Source: Longimicrobium sp. (GTDB lineage: Bacteria; Gemmatimonadota; Gemmatimonadetes; Longimicrobiales; Longimicrobiaceae). From it: a stretch of DNA of 64,000 nucleotides. Under the pieces are notes generated by a model. That model saw nothing but the letters and a program-made list of their open reading frames with translations. It was not told the DNA's origin and ran no database searches. The stretch spans positions 68,324-132,323 of the forward strand of contig NZ_DASVSF010000076.1 in the NCBI RefSeq assembly GCF_036388275.1. Direction: 5' to 3'. Position numbers and translations under genes: made by a program. Shown here piece after piece: positions 9,383 through 17,491 of this stretch. Position 1 is the stretch's first letter. Each line of letters opens with the position of its first letter.

Positions 9383-10062
9383 TCCTCGAACTGCACGGCG
9401 CGTTCAACCTGCGCAGGGGTGATGCGGTACATGGATGCGACGCGGTTCAGCGCGCGGCCGGCGTCGTACTCCTGCTCGCCCGCGTACACGTCGGCCAGGG
9501 TTCGCGTGGGGATGCCCGCATCGGCCAGCACCGGCGCACCGAACGACACCTGGGGATCTACGACCACGCCGTTCTCGCGGCCCAGCGGCCACCAGCGCGT
9601 GGGCACGTCGGCCGGGTCGAAGTCCAGCTGCCCCAGGTACGGCTGCACGATGGGCTGAAAGGCGTGCTGGCCGTGGCCCACCAGCGCCACCAGCGACTCC
9701 TCACCCGGCGCCTCGTCGAGCAGCGCGTAGATGCCTTGCGGATCGGCGAAGAACTTTCGCGTGGCGAACGGGTGCCCGGTGTCCAGCATGCGCGCGGCGA
9801 CGCCAGCGGCTTCGTCGATCAGGTGCCACGGCGCGCCCGCCTTCCGGAACGCCTTGATGTACATCAGCTCCACGAGCTCGATGAACGTAAGCGCGCGCTG
9901 GCCCTCGATCTCGGGAAGCTCGGTGCGGATCAGCGCGGGGTAGCGCACGCGCTCACCGTCGCGAACGCGGGAGTACCCGAACGCCCAGCGGCGCACTTCA
10001 TCGGCGGGCGCCTTGAGGAGCGAGGCGGCTTCCGCGGGCGTGTAGATGCCAGTTCCAAGCAT
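9364..10062 (-). CDS. Antitoxin of VapB45 type with C-terminal DUF433 domain
   Basis: A 232-residue protein. The N-terminus GIYTPAEAASLLKAPADEVRRWAFGY looks like a MerR-like winged-helix DNA-binding segment. The C-terminal 65 residues (PQVSFGAPVLADAGIPTRTLADVY and RITPAQVERAVQFEEW) match DUF433, a domain typical of VapB45-like antitoxins. The middle part (LVELMYIKAFRKAGAPWHLIDEA) is helical. It precedes and overlaps the PIN-like toxin gene, and should neutralise the toxin and repress the operon. ATG 10062 is the first start after an open spacer. Confidence 0.8.
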   Translation of the reverse strand: MLGTGIYTPAEAASLLKAPADEVRRWAFGYSRVRDGERVRYPALIRTELPEIEGQRALTFIELVELMYIKAFRKAGAPWHLIDEAAGVAARMLDTGHPFATRKFFADPQGIYALLDEAPGEESLVALVGHGQHAFQPIVQPYLGQLDFDPADVPTRWWPLGRENGVVVDPQVSFGAPVLADAGIPTRTLADVYAGEQEYDAGRALNRVASMYRITPAQVERAVQFEEWRAAA

Positions 10063-10150
10063 GTGCCCTCCCGGTCACGAGAAAACCCCAACAGCCAAAG
10101 ATAACCCGAAAGCCTCAGCGGCAAAAGGAAACATCGTGCGCGCGCCCGCG

Positions 10151-10675
10151 TCAGATTTCCACGCCCTCGTGGCGCAGCAGCCAGCGCTTGAGCGCCACGC
10201 CATCCCCTTCTTCACTCGATCCCATGTAGCCCCCGATGCCGCCCCCAGCGGAGAGCACGCGGTGGCACGGCACGATGATGGGAATGGGGTTCCGCGCGTT
10301 TGCCTGGCCGATCGCCCGCGCCGCCTTGCTCCGGATGGCCCGGGCGATGTCGACGTACGAGCGCGTCTGCCCGAACGGAATGTCGCACAGCGCGGCCCAC
10401 ACGCGCTGCTGGAACTCGGTACCCTCGGCGCTCAGGGGCAGGTCGAACTCGCGCCGCGCGCCGGCAAAGTACTCGCGCAGCTGCCCGGCGATCCGCCACC
10501 CCATCGGGTCGTCGCGCGTGGGCTCTACGCGGGTGCCGGCGGGCGGGTGGTCGCCCTGCTGCCAGAAGCGCACGGCGTTCAGCCCCTCGTCGGTGTACTC
10601 CACGAACAACGGCCCAACGGGCGAGGCCAGCAGCAGGCGATTCACCCGCGAGGTCGGCTCGATTCGCATCTTCAT
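10151..10675 (-). CDS. ogt: Methylated-DNA--[protein]-cysteine S-methyltransferase
   Basis: A 174-residue suicide DNA-repair protein that moves the alkyl group from O6-alkylguanine to its own cysteine. The active-site IPIIVPCHRVL is present near residue 137, with the helix-turn-helix segment GTEFQQRVWAALCDIPFGQTRSY before it and the GGYMGS turn after it. There is no N-terminal Ada regulatory domain, so this is the stand-alone Ogt type. ATG 10675 is supported by a purine-rich ribosome site (GGAAAGGAAG). It lies 17 bases downstream of the enoyl-CoA hydratase gene, on the same strand. Confidence 0.95.
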   Translation of the reverse strand: MKMRIEPTSRVNRLLLASPVGPLFVEYTDEGLNAVRFWQQGDHPPAGTRVEPTRDDPMGWRIAGQLREYFAGARREFDLPLSAEGTEFQQRVWAALCDIPFGQTRSYVDIARAIRSKAARAIGQANARNPIPIIVPCHRVLSAGGGIGGYMGSSEEGDGVALKRWLLRHEGVEI

Positions 10676-10692
10676 TGGCTTCCTTTCCCCTC

Positions 10693-11517
10693 TTACCGGC
10701 CCTTGAACTCCGCCTTCCGCTTCTCGAGGAAGGCGTTCATCCCCTCGCGCATGTCGTCGGTGGCGGCGAGCAGGCCGAACAGGTTGCTTTCCATCGCCAA
10801 TCCGTCGTCCAGCGACATCTCCATCCCGCGCGTGGTGCACTCGATGGCCAGCCCCAGCGCGATGGGGCCGTTGGCGATGATGGTGGCCATCATGAGGCGC
10901 GCCTCGGCCATCAGCGCGTCCTTCTGGCTGGGCGCCTCCTGGCCCTCCACCGCCTCGGGGCGCCTCACCAGCTTGTTCACCAGGCCGATGCGGTACGCCT
11001 CTTCGGCCTTGATGAACTGCGCCGTCAGCATCAGCTCCAGCGCGCGGCCCTTGCCCACGATGCGCGGCAGGCGCAGGGTGCCGCCGTAGCCGGGGATGAT
11101 GCCCAGCTTCACCTCCGGCAGCCCGAACTGCGCGTTTTCGCTGGCGATGCGAAGGTGGCAGGCCAGCGCCAGCTCGCATCCGCCCCCCAGCGCGAAGCCG
11201 TTGACGGCGGCGATCACCGGCTTGCGCGACAGCTCGATCTGCCGGAACACGCGCTGGCCCAGGCGGCTGACGTCGATGCCGTCCACCGGCCCCATCTTCG
11301 CCAGCTCGGCGATGTCGGCGCCGGCGACGAAGCCTTTTTCGCCCACGCCGGTCAGGATCACCCCGCGCACGTCGTCGCGCGCCGTGATCTCGTCCATCGC
11401 CTGGCCCAGTTCGCGGATGGTCTGCTCGTTGAGCGCGTTGAGCTTGTCGGGCCGGTTGACGGACAGCGTGGCGACCCGGTCCTGCACGTCGAGTTGAAGG
11501 TTGCTGTATTCGGCCAT
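10693..11517 (-). CDS. Enoyl-CoA hydratase/isomerase (crotonase) family protein
   Basis: A 274-residue crotonase that hydrates trans-2-enoyl-CoA in beta-oxidation or a related acyl-CoA route. The oxyanion-hole segments are GFVAGADIAEL and NGFALGGGCELALACHLR. Both catalytic glutamates appear (in GGCELA and in FGLPEVKLGIIPGYGGT), so it should be a true hydratase. It is about 15 residues longer than the usual 258-260 because of a hydrophilic insert PEAVEGQEAPSQKDAL near residue 200. No acyl-CoA dehydrogenase or thiolase is adjacent, so the pathway stays open. The 5' spacer contains the GCACTCAC word also seen before recF. Confidence 0.93.
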   Translation of the reverse strand: MAEYSNLQLDVQDRVATLSVNRPDKLNALNEQTIRELGQAMDEITARDDVRGVILTGVGEKGFVAGADIAELAKMGPVDGIDVSRLGQRVFRQIELSRKPVIAAVNGFALGGGCELALACHLRIASENAQFGLPEVKLGIIPGYGGTLRLPRIVGKGRALELMLTAQFIKAEEAYRIGLVNKLVRRPEAVEGQEAPSQKDALMAEARLMMATIIANGPIALGLAIECTTRGMEMSLDDGLAMESNLFGLLAATDDMREGMNAFLEKRKAEFKGR

Positions 11518-11657
11518 GATGAAGGCAGTCCGTGAGTGCGAGGTGCGTGAGTGCGGAAGCGGCTTCCGCAGGGCAACAAGCTACAGGGCGGACACCCTGA
11601 AAGCAACGCGCGTCGGAGGCGCCACAGGTGGGTTAGGTAGCCCGTCCGTGGCGGAAA

Positions 11658-12983
11658 TTACGGGGCGGGATCGACGAGAACGAGGACGACGTCGTTGACG
11701 TTGGTGCCCGTGGGACCGGTGACGATCAGGTCGCCCGCGGCCTGCAGAAAGGTGTGGGAATCGTTGCGCCGCAGCGACTCGCGCGCGTCCATCCCGCGGG
11801 CGCGTCCGCGCGCCACGGTGCCGCCGTCCGCGAACCCGCCCGCGGCGTCCGTGGGCCCGTCGGTGCCGTCCGTGCCCATCGATGCGACCAGCACGCCCGC
11901 GTCGCCTTCCAGGTCGATGGCGGCCGAAAGCGCGAGCTCCTGGTTGCGCCCTCCACGTCCGCGGCCCTGGACGGTGACCGTCGTTTCGCCGCCCAGCAGG
12001 AGCGCGACGGGCCGGTCCGGCCGCTCCGCGCGCGTGTTCCGCGCGAGAAGCCCGAGCTGCTCGCCGACGGAGCACGCTTCGCCCTCCAGGTCGTCGGCCA
12101 CGATCCGCGCGCGATAGCCCAGCCGCTCCGCTTCGGCCACGGCGGCGTGCAGGGCGTCGGCATTGCCGGCGATCACGTGCGCGGAGGCGTGGAGGAACGC
12201 CGCGTCGAACTCCTTGGGTGTTTCCGGCACCTCGCCCGCGTCGCCGGCCTGCAGGTGGGCGCGCACGGAGGGCGGAACCTGCATCTCGTAGCGCAGGAGC
12301 ACGTCCAGCGCGTCTTCGTACGTCGTTGTGTCGGGCACGGTGGGGCCGGAGCCGATGGCGCTCAGGCTGCCGCCCACCACGTCGGAGATGGCCAACGTGA
12401 CGACGCGCGCCGGCGCCGCGGCGTGCGCCAGCCATCCCCCGCCGATGCGCGACAGGTGCTTGCGAACCGCGTTCACCTCGCCGATGCGCGCGCCGCTGCG
12501 CAGCAGCCGCTCCGTCACCTCCCGCAGCTCCGAAAGCACCACACCCGGGACGGGGGCAGGCCACAGCGCCGACGCGCCTCCGGAGAGCAGGCACAGCACC
12601 AGGTCTCGCCGCCCCGCCGACCGCGCCAGCCGCAGGGCATCCGCCGCTCCGGCCAGCCCACGCGTGTCCGGAACGGGATGCGCCGCCTCCCAAACCTCCA
12701 TCTTCGGCAGCTCGGCGGCGTATCCGTCCTTCGTCGTGATCGTCCCCTCGGCGACGAGATCGCCCAGCACCTCCAGCGCGCCGCGCGCCATGCCGATCAC
12801 CGCCTTGCCGGCCCCGATCACCAGCACGCAGTCGATCTCGGCCAGGTCGATCTCGCGCTCCCCGCCGATCCGCAGGAGGCTGCCATCGCGCTGGAGCGCA
12901 CGGACCACTGCCAGGCGCGGGTCGGCCGCGGCGACGGCGGCATCCAGGATCACCCGGGCATGCTCGCGAAGCGCCGTGGTCAT
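11658..12983 (-). CDS. MOFRL-type glycerate 2-kinase
   Basis: A 441-residue glycerate kinase of the MOFRL/TtuD/GckA group, which phosphorylates D-glycerate to 2-phosphoglycerate. The N-terminal domain has VLVIGAGKAVIGMA and CLLSGGASALWPAP, and the C-terminal MOFRL part has LLLGGETTVTVQGRGRGGRNQE and MGTDGTDGPTDAAGG. Its start overlaps the stop of the dehydrogenase gene (12980-12983), so the two are coupled. Together they carry hydroxypyruvate through glycerate to 2-phosphoglycerate, the end of the serine or glyoxylate route. Older annotations call this family hydroxypyruvate reductase TtuD. Confidence 0.93.
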   Translation of the reverse strand: MTTALREHARVILDAAVAAADPRLAVVRALQRDGSLLRIGGEREIDLAEIDCVLVIGAGKAVIGMARGALEVLGDLVAEGTITTKDGYAAELPKMEVWEAAHPVPDTRGLAGAADALRLARSAGRRDLVLCLLSGGASALWPAPVPGVVLSELREVTERLLRSGARIGEVNAVRKHLSRIGGGWLAHAAAPARVVTLAISDVVGGSLSAIGSGPTVPDTTTYEDALDVLLRYEMQVPPSVRAHLQAGDAGEVPETPKEFDAAFLHASAHVIAGNADALHAAVAEAERLGYRARIVADDLEGEACSVGEQLGLLARNTRAERPDRPVALLLGGETTVTVQGRGRGGRNQELALSAAIDLEGDAGVLVASMGTDGTDGPTDAAGGFADGGTVARGRARGMDARESLRRNDSHTFLQAAGDLIVTGPTGTNVNDVVLVLVDPAP

Positions 12984-13906
12984 TGGACGGGGGTCAGCGG
13001 GAGGTGCCCGGAGAGCACCGCGTGGGCGTTGCGCGCGGCCAGCATCGCCATTCGCGTCCGCGTTTCGCGCGTCGCGGAGCCTACGTGAGGAAGCAGGACC
13101 ACGTTCGGCAGCTCCAGGAGCCCCGGGTGAATGCGCGGCTCGTGCTCATACACGTCCAGCCCGGCGCCGGCCAGCGGCCCGTCGCGAAGCGCATCCACGA
13201 GCGCCGCCTCGTCCACCAGCGCGCCGCGGGCAGTGTTGACGAGGAACGAGCCCGGGCGCATCCGCCGCAGCACCCCGGCGCTTATGGCGTGCCGAGTGTC
13301 GGGCGTCAGCGGCGCATGGAGGCTCAGCACGTCGCTGCGGGCGATCAGCGCGTCGAAGTCCACCCATTCCGCCCCCAGCGCCGCGTCCTCCGTCAGGTGG
13401 GTGCGGGAGTGATAGATGATCCGCATGCCGAACGGCGACGCCCTCCGCGCCACCGCCTGCCCGATGCGTCCCATCCCGAAGATCCCCAGCGTCTTGCCCG
13501 ACAGGTCGCCGCCCAGGTAGTCCCAGAAGCCCCAGCCGTGGAACTCGCCCGCGCGCAGGCTGCGCTCCGCCTGCGGGAGTCCCCGAACCGCGGAAAGGAT
13601 GAGCGCGAACGCCAGGTCGGCCGTGGCGTCGGTCAGCACGTCGGGGGTGTTGGTGACCACGATGCCGCGCTCCCGGCACGCCGCCACGTCCACGTGCTCG
13701 TATCCCACCACGGCGTTGGCCACCACCTTCAGCCGCGGCGCGAGGTCCAGCAGGGCCTCGTCCACGCGGACGGTCAGCAGGCACAGCAGCGCCTCGGCGT
13801 CGGCCAGGGCGTCGCGCCAGCCGTCCGGTCCCGCGACCGGGCCGAGGGGGCGCAGCAGCTCCGACGCGCCGTCGGGGAGCGGAAAGGTGGTGACGATTCG
13901 CGCCAT
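12980..13906 (-). CDS. D-isomer 2-hydroxyacid dehydrogenase, probable glyoxylate/hydroxypyruvate reductase
   Basis: A 308-residue NAD(P)-dependent dehydrogenase that probably reduces hydroxypyruvate or glyoxylate. The Rossmann dinucleotide motif GKTLGIFGMGRIGQAVARR is near residues 143-160. The catalytic triad is in place: Arg in VNTARGALVDE, Glu in YEHEPRIHP, and His in LLPHVGSATRETR. The mobile-loop VVGYEHVDVAAC is typical of the family. The preceding GNAT gene's stop and this start share one base (TGATG), and its own stop overlaps the kinase start, forming a tight three-gene operon. The kinase supports a glycerate-forming role. Confidence 0.92.
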   Translation of the reverse strand: MARIVTTFPLPDGASELLRPLGPVAGPDGWRDALADAEALLCLLTVRVDEALLDLAPRLKVVANAVVGYEHVDVAACRERGIVVTNTPDVLTDATADLAFALILSAVRGLPQAERSLRAGEFHGWGFWDYLGGDLSGKTLGIFGMGRIGQAVARRASPFGMRIIYHSRTHLTEDAALGAEWVDFDALIARSDVLSLHAPLTPDTRHAISAGVLRRMRPGSFLVNTARGALVDEAALVDALRDGPLAGAGLDVYEHEPRIHPGLLELPNVVLLPHVGSATRETRTRMAMLAARNAHAVLSGHLPLTPVQ

Positions 13907-14442
13907 CAGGCGATCGGCTTTTCCCAGAGGCTGATCCCGGCGCCGCTCAGGCCCAGGAGCGCGTGATCGCGAATGCTCATCTCCCGAAATCCCAGCGCGC
14001 GGACGATGGGGTGCACGGAAAGCCGGCGCCGTTGGAAGGCGGTGCGCATGGCCTTGATGCCGCGCCCCGCCAGCCACACCTCGAGCGCGTCGAGCGCCTC
14101 GCCCGCCAGCCCCTGCCCGCGGTGCGCGGGGTCCACCATCAGCAGCCCCAGCAGGGCGCGATCCGGCTCGGGGTTGCCCGCCCACCATCCCACGGCGCCG
14201 ACCTCCTCGCCCGTGTCGAGCCGCGTCAGCAGCGCCACCTGGCGCCCGGGGCTGCCGGTGGAGGCGCGCAGTTCGGCGGCACCGGCGTTCGCCTCAGGCG
14301 CGGGTCGGCCGGTGAGCGCGGAGAAGTGGTCGGCGCAGCGCTCGAAGACGCGCTGCAGGCGGTCTTCGTCCCCCGGCCCCAAGGTGCGCAGGACCAGGCG
14401 GTCGGTCTCAATTTCCAGCGGCGCGGCGGGCGCGTTGTCCAC
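13906..14442 (-). CDS. GNAT-family N-acetyltransferase (RimJ/RimL-like)
   Basis: A 178-residue acetyltransferase. It starts with the RimJ-like pattern LEIETDRLVLRTL and has the acetyl-CoA binding motif VDPAHRGQGLAGEALDALE near residues 112-130 (RGQGLAG for the Q/RxxGxG/A loop). The substrate is not predictable; such proteins modify protein N-termini or small amines. The C-terminus carries no added domain. It is the first gene of the coupled glycerate operon, so it may be expressed with, but need not act in, glycerate metabolism. Confidence 0.85.
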   Translation of the reverse strand: MDNAPAAPLEIETDRLVLRTLGPGDEDRLQRVFERCADHFSALTGRPAPEANAGAAELRASTGSPGRQVALLTRLDTGEEVGAVGWWAGNPEPDRALLGLLMVDPAHRGQGLAGEALDALEVWLAGRGIKAMRTAFQRRRLSVHPIVRALGFREMSIRDHALLGLSGAGISLWEKPIA

Positions 14443-14595
14443 GTAGGTTCCCGTCGTTCAGAAAGAGGTGCGGTGCCCCCGGAGTGGCGATTCCGGCGCG
14501 GAAAGTTGCCCCGCGCCGGGCGGGGGCGTCAAGTTGGGGGAGCGAGCGCGGCCGGGGGGCGGCGCGGAACCGAAAACGGCGGAGAGCGGCGAGCG

Positions 14596-14781
14596 ATGCA
14601 ACTGGAGAGCGCCCACTTCCTGCGGCGCGGCGACCTCGTTCGGCACGCGGACGGGCGCGAGGGAAGCGTGGTGGACGCGATGGCGCTGTACGCCGTCGTG
14701 CGATGGGACGGCGGGACGCAGGACGAGGTGGAACAGCTGGATCCGCAGATCCTGGTGACGGAGCGCGCCTCCCGCGAGTAG
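14596..14781 (+). CDS. Small conserved-looking protein with SH3-like pattern
   Basis: A 61-residue protein that I cannot place in a family. The pattern HFLRRGDLVRHADGREGSVV followed by YAVVRWDGGTQDEVEQLDP looks like a compact SH3-like barrel (hydrophobic strands separated by RxGD and DGG turns), as in DUF1918-like or KOW-like small proteins. It lies 22 bases before the small zinc-ribbon gene, on the same strand. The start ATG has a weak purine-rich site. Third-position GC matches neighbours, which supports that it is coding. Confidence 0.6.
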   Translation: MQLESAHFLRRGDLVRHADGREGSVVDAMALYAVVRWDGGTQDEVEQLDPQILVTERASRE

Positions 14782-14803
14782 CAGATCCCCAACTAATCGC
14801 CCG

Positions 14804-15022
14804 ATGAGCCACTTCGACCCGAGCTGGTGCGCGCGCCTCCACGCCCGCCCGGCGCCGCCGCCGGAGCCCGCCCCCGCTAAGGAGACGGTGCGTTCCCTGT
14901 TCCAGAAGCGCGAGATCCCCTCCGTGCACGAGTGCGAGCTGTGCGGGACGGTGATGTTCGACCACAACTGCAAGATCATCTGCCCCAACTGCGGCTACAA
15001 ACGCGACTGCAGCGATCCCTGA
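14804..15022 (+). CDS. Small zinc-ribbon protein
   Basis: A 72-residue protein. The C-terminal half holds CELCGTVMFDHNCKIICPNC and a last cysteine in KRDCSDP: two CxxC knuckles 17 residues apart plus two extra cysteines. This is a rubredoxin-like or zinc-ribbon arrangement that would bind one zinc, possibly two, or iron. The N-terminal half is proline-rich and probably disordered. No enzyme domain is attached, so it may be a small nucleic-acid or protein-binding adaptor. It lies between the 61-residue gene and the DUF1016 gene. Confidence 0.7.
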   Translation: MSHFDPSWCARLHARPAPPPEPAPAKETVRSLFQKREIPSVHECELCGTVMFDHNCKIICPNCGYKRDCSDP

Positions 15023-15065
15023 CATCGCTCCGCGTCCCATCCCCCTCACCCGTGGAGAACGGAAA

Positions 15066-16139
15066 GTGGCTTCCGAACGCAAGGGCGTGGCTCCGCGGGA
15101 ACCCGGCGCGGGCGTGGCCGAACTCGCCGGCTACGGCGAGCTCCTCGACGATTTGAAGGCGCGCATCCATGCGGCGCGGGTGCGCGCCGCGCTGGCCGTC
15201 AACCGGGAGATGATCCTGCTCTACTGGCAGATTGGCGGCCGGATCCTGGTGCGGCAGAACGAGCAGCGCTGGGGCGCCAAGGTCATCCAGCGCCTGTCGC
15301 AGGACCTTTCGCGCGAGTTTCCCGGCAGCTCCGGCTTCTCGTCGAGAAATCTCGCGTACATGCGCGCCTTCGCCGAAGCGTACCCGGATGAGGAATTTGT
15401 GCAACAGGCTGTTGCACAAATTCCGTGGGGCCACATCACCCTCCTTCTCGGCAAGGCCAAAAGCCCGGCGGAGCGCGAGTGGTACGTCCGCCAGACGGTG
15501 GAGAACGGCTGGAGCCGGGCCGTGCTCGCCCACCAGATCGAGAGCGGGCTCTACACGCGCCAGGGGCATGCGATCACGAACTTCGATCTCACTCTTTCGG
15601 CGACGCGCTCCGAGCTTGCCCGCGAGCTGATCAAGGACCCGTACCACTTCGGCTTCCTGGAGCTGGGCACCGAGGCCAGGGAGCGCGACCTGGAGCGCGC
15701 GCTGCTGGTGCACGTCCGCGACTTTCTCCTGGAGCTCGGGCGGGGGTTCGCGCTGGTCGGCAGCCAGTATCACCTGGAGGTGGGCGGGCAGGACTACCAC
15801 GTGGACCTGCTGTTCTACCACCTTCACCTGCGCTGCTTCGTCGTCGTGGACCTCAAGATCGGGGCGTTCCAGCCCGAGCACGCGGGGAAGATGAACTTCT
15901 ACCTCTCCGTGATCGACGACCAGCTCAGGCACGAGGGTGACCAGCCCAGCATCGGGCTGATCCTGTGCAAGGAAAGGAACCGCGTGGTGGCCGAGTACGC
16001 GCTGCGCGGCTCCGTGCGGCCGATCGGAGTGTCGGAGTATCGGCTGACGGAACTGCTCCCCGAGCGGCTCCGCGGCAGCCTTCCCTCCGTCCAGGAGCTG
16101 GAAAAGGAGATCGGCAGCGCGGACGAGCTGGCGGCCTGA
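15066..16139 (+). CDS. DUF1016 (YhcG-type) PD-(D/E)XK nuclease family protein
   Basis: A 357-residue protein. The N-terminal DUF1016_N domain (about 20-175) has NREMILLYWQIGGRI, the conserved VAQIPWGH and WYVRQTVENGWSR. The C-terminal nuclease domain (about 190-345) has DYHVDLLFYHLHLRCFVVVDLKIGAF, where DxxxF and the VVDLKIG lysine fit the PD-(D/E)XK active site. Members are often found near restriction or mobile genes; a role in DNA defence is inferred. The start is GTG 15066 with GGAGAACGG upstream. A 33-bp perfect palindrome lies inside the gene over the codons for VQQAVAQ, and two related palindromes follow the gene. Confidence 0.85.
   Translation: MASERKGVAPREPGAGVAELAGYGELLDDLKARIHAARVRAALAVNREMILLYWQIGGRILVRQNEQRWGAKVIQRLSQDLSREFPGSSGFSSRNLAYMRAFAEAYPDEEFVQQAVAQIPWGHITLLLGKAKSPAEREWYVRQTVENGWSRAVLAHQIESGLYTRQGHAITNFDLTLSATRSELARELIKDPYHFGFLELGTEARERDLERALLVHVRDFLLELGRGFALVGSQYHLEVGGQDYHVDLLFYHLHLRCFVVVDLKIGAFQPEHAGKMNFYLSVIDDQLRHEGDQPSIGLILCKERNRVVAEYALRGSVRPIGVSEYRLTELLPERLRGSLPSVQELEKEIGSADELAA
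15392..15424. repeat. 33-bp palindrome inside the DUF1016 gene
   Basis: Two perfect 16-base arms (15392-15407 and 15409-15424) flank one central base. The core is GTGCAAC-AGGCT-GTTGCAC. It overlaps the codons for EEFVQQAVAQIP, a conserved part of the DUF1016 domain, so both protein and palindrome are encoded by the same bases. Related cores occur at 16161-16179 and 16220-16238. Confidence 0.85.
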
Positions 16140-16160
16140 CGCGTGGGGCGGCCCTGATTC

Positions 16161-16238
16161 GTGCAACGGCCTGTTGCACAATTGATTCGGGTAGAGTCCA
16201 TGCCCACTCGCGTCCGATTGTCCAACAGGCTGTTGGAC
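16161..16238. repeat. Two further palindromes of the DUF1016-linked family
   Basis: Copy 2 is GTGCAAC-GGCCT-GTTGCAC at 16161-16179. Copy 3 is GTCCAAC-AGGCT-GTTGGAC at 16220-16238. Both have 7-base arms around a 5-base centre, as in the copy inside the gene. In copy 3 the arm base G has changed to C and its partner C to G, so pairing is kept. A half copy (TTGTTGGAC) lies at 16264-16272. Confidence 0.8.
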
Positions 16239-16333
16239 GATTCGCCCCGTGAACAGAGCGGGCTTGTTGGACGGATGCCGAAGCGCTCAATTGCCCGCGT
16301 CGTCTCGCGCCCACGCCACCTCACGGATCATCC

Positions 16334-17491
16334 ATGAAACTCCGCACAGTCCTTCCCGCCGCGCTCGCCGCGCTGCTGGCCCTTCCCGCCGCCGCGCAGC
16401 GAGAGAGCGGCAGCTTCGTCGTCACGCTGGGGAACGATACCGTGGCGTTCGAGCAGTTCGTCCGCACGCCGCGCCACCTGAGCAGCCACCTGGTGTCGCG
16501 GTCGCCGCGCACCGTGCTGCGCCGCATCGACGCCGACCTGCGTGCCGACGGCTCCGTGCAGCGGCTGGTGATGCACTCGCAGGTGCTGAACGATCCCACC
16601 CTGCTGCCGCAGGTGATCACCGTTCGCCTGGGTGGCGACAGCGCCGACGTGCGCATTGCCCGGGGTGACACCGTGCGCACCCTGCGTGTTGCCACGCCCA
16701 ACGGAGCCTGGCCGTGGATTGGCGACTCGTACGCGTTCGCGGAACTCGCGCTGCGCGCCGCCCGCCCCATGCGCGGCGACTCGGTGGTGCTGCCGCTGAT
16801 CCCGCCCGGCGCCCCGGCGACCACCACGGGCACCCTCCGCCGCCTGGGCCGCGACTCGGTGACCCTTCGCACGGGCGCCGGCGAGTCGCGGATCGCGACG
16901 GATGCGGCCGGGCGGGTGCTGGGCGTCGCCAGCCCCAACAGCACGCGGAAGGTGACGGTGGAGCGAATCGCCGCCACCTCGGCGTACGACGTGGCGGCGC
17001 GGTTCGCCGCGGCCGAGCGCACCGGCCGGGCGATGGGCGCGCTCTCGCCGCGCGACTCCGTCGTGGCCTCCGTCGGCGGCGCGAACGTGTCGGTGGCGTA
17101 TGGAAGGCCGGCGCGGCGTGGGCGGCAGATCGCGGGCGGGGTGGTGCCGTGGGACCAGGTGTGGCGCACAGGCGCCAACAACGCCACCGCGTTCCGCACG
17201 GACCGCGACCTGATGTTCGGCGGCACACGCGTGCCCGCGGGCAGCTACACCCTGTTCTCGCTCCCCAGCCGCGACAACTGGCTGCTGATCGTCAACAAGC
17301 AGACGGGGCAGTGGGGAACGGAGTACCACCCGGAGCAGGACCTGGCGCGCATTCCCGCGCAGGTGCGCACGGTGACGGGCGAACCCGCGGAGCTGTTCAC
17401 CATCCGGGTGGAGCCAGACGGGCAGGGCGGCGCGCTGGTGCTGTCGTGGGGCGACATGGAGGTTCGGGCGCCGTTCACCGTGGCACCGTGA
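16334..17491 (+). CDS. Secreted protein with C-terminal DUF2911 domain
   Basis: A 385-residue exported protein. Residues 1-21 form a signal peptide (AALLALPAAAQ). The N-terminal two thirds are beta-rich and unassigned. From about residue 240 a DUF2911 domain is visible: VSVAYGRPARRGRQ, PWDQVWRTGANNATAFRTDRDLMFGG, VPAGSYTLFSLPS and NWLLIVNKQTGQWGTEYHPEQDLAR. DUF2911 is a periplasmic or extracellular beta-sandwich of unknown function, common in Bacteroidota and Gemmatimonadota. The last codons overlap the start of the next gene (GTGA). Confidence 0.85.
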   Translation: MKLRTVLPAALAALLALPAAAQRESGSFVVTLGNDTVAFEQFVRTPRHLSSHLVSRSPRTVLRRIDADLRADGSVQRLVMHSQVLNDPTLLPQVITVRLGGDSADVRIARGDTVRTLRVATPNGAWPWIGDSYAFAELALRAARPMRGDSVVLPLIPPGAPATTTGTLRRLGRDSVTLRTGAGESRIATDAAGRVLGVASPNSTRKVTVERIAATSAYDVAARFAAAERTGRAMGALSPRDSVVASVGGANVSVAYGRPARRGRQIAGGVVPWDQVWRTGANNATAFRTDRDLMFGGTRVPAGSYTLFSLPSRDNWLLIVNKQTGQWGTEYHPEQDLARIPAQVRTVTGEPAELFTIRVEPDGQGGALVLSWGDMEVRAPFTVAP

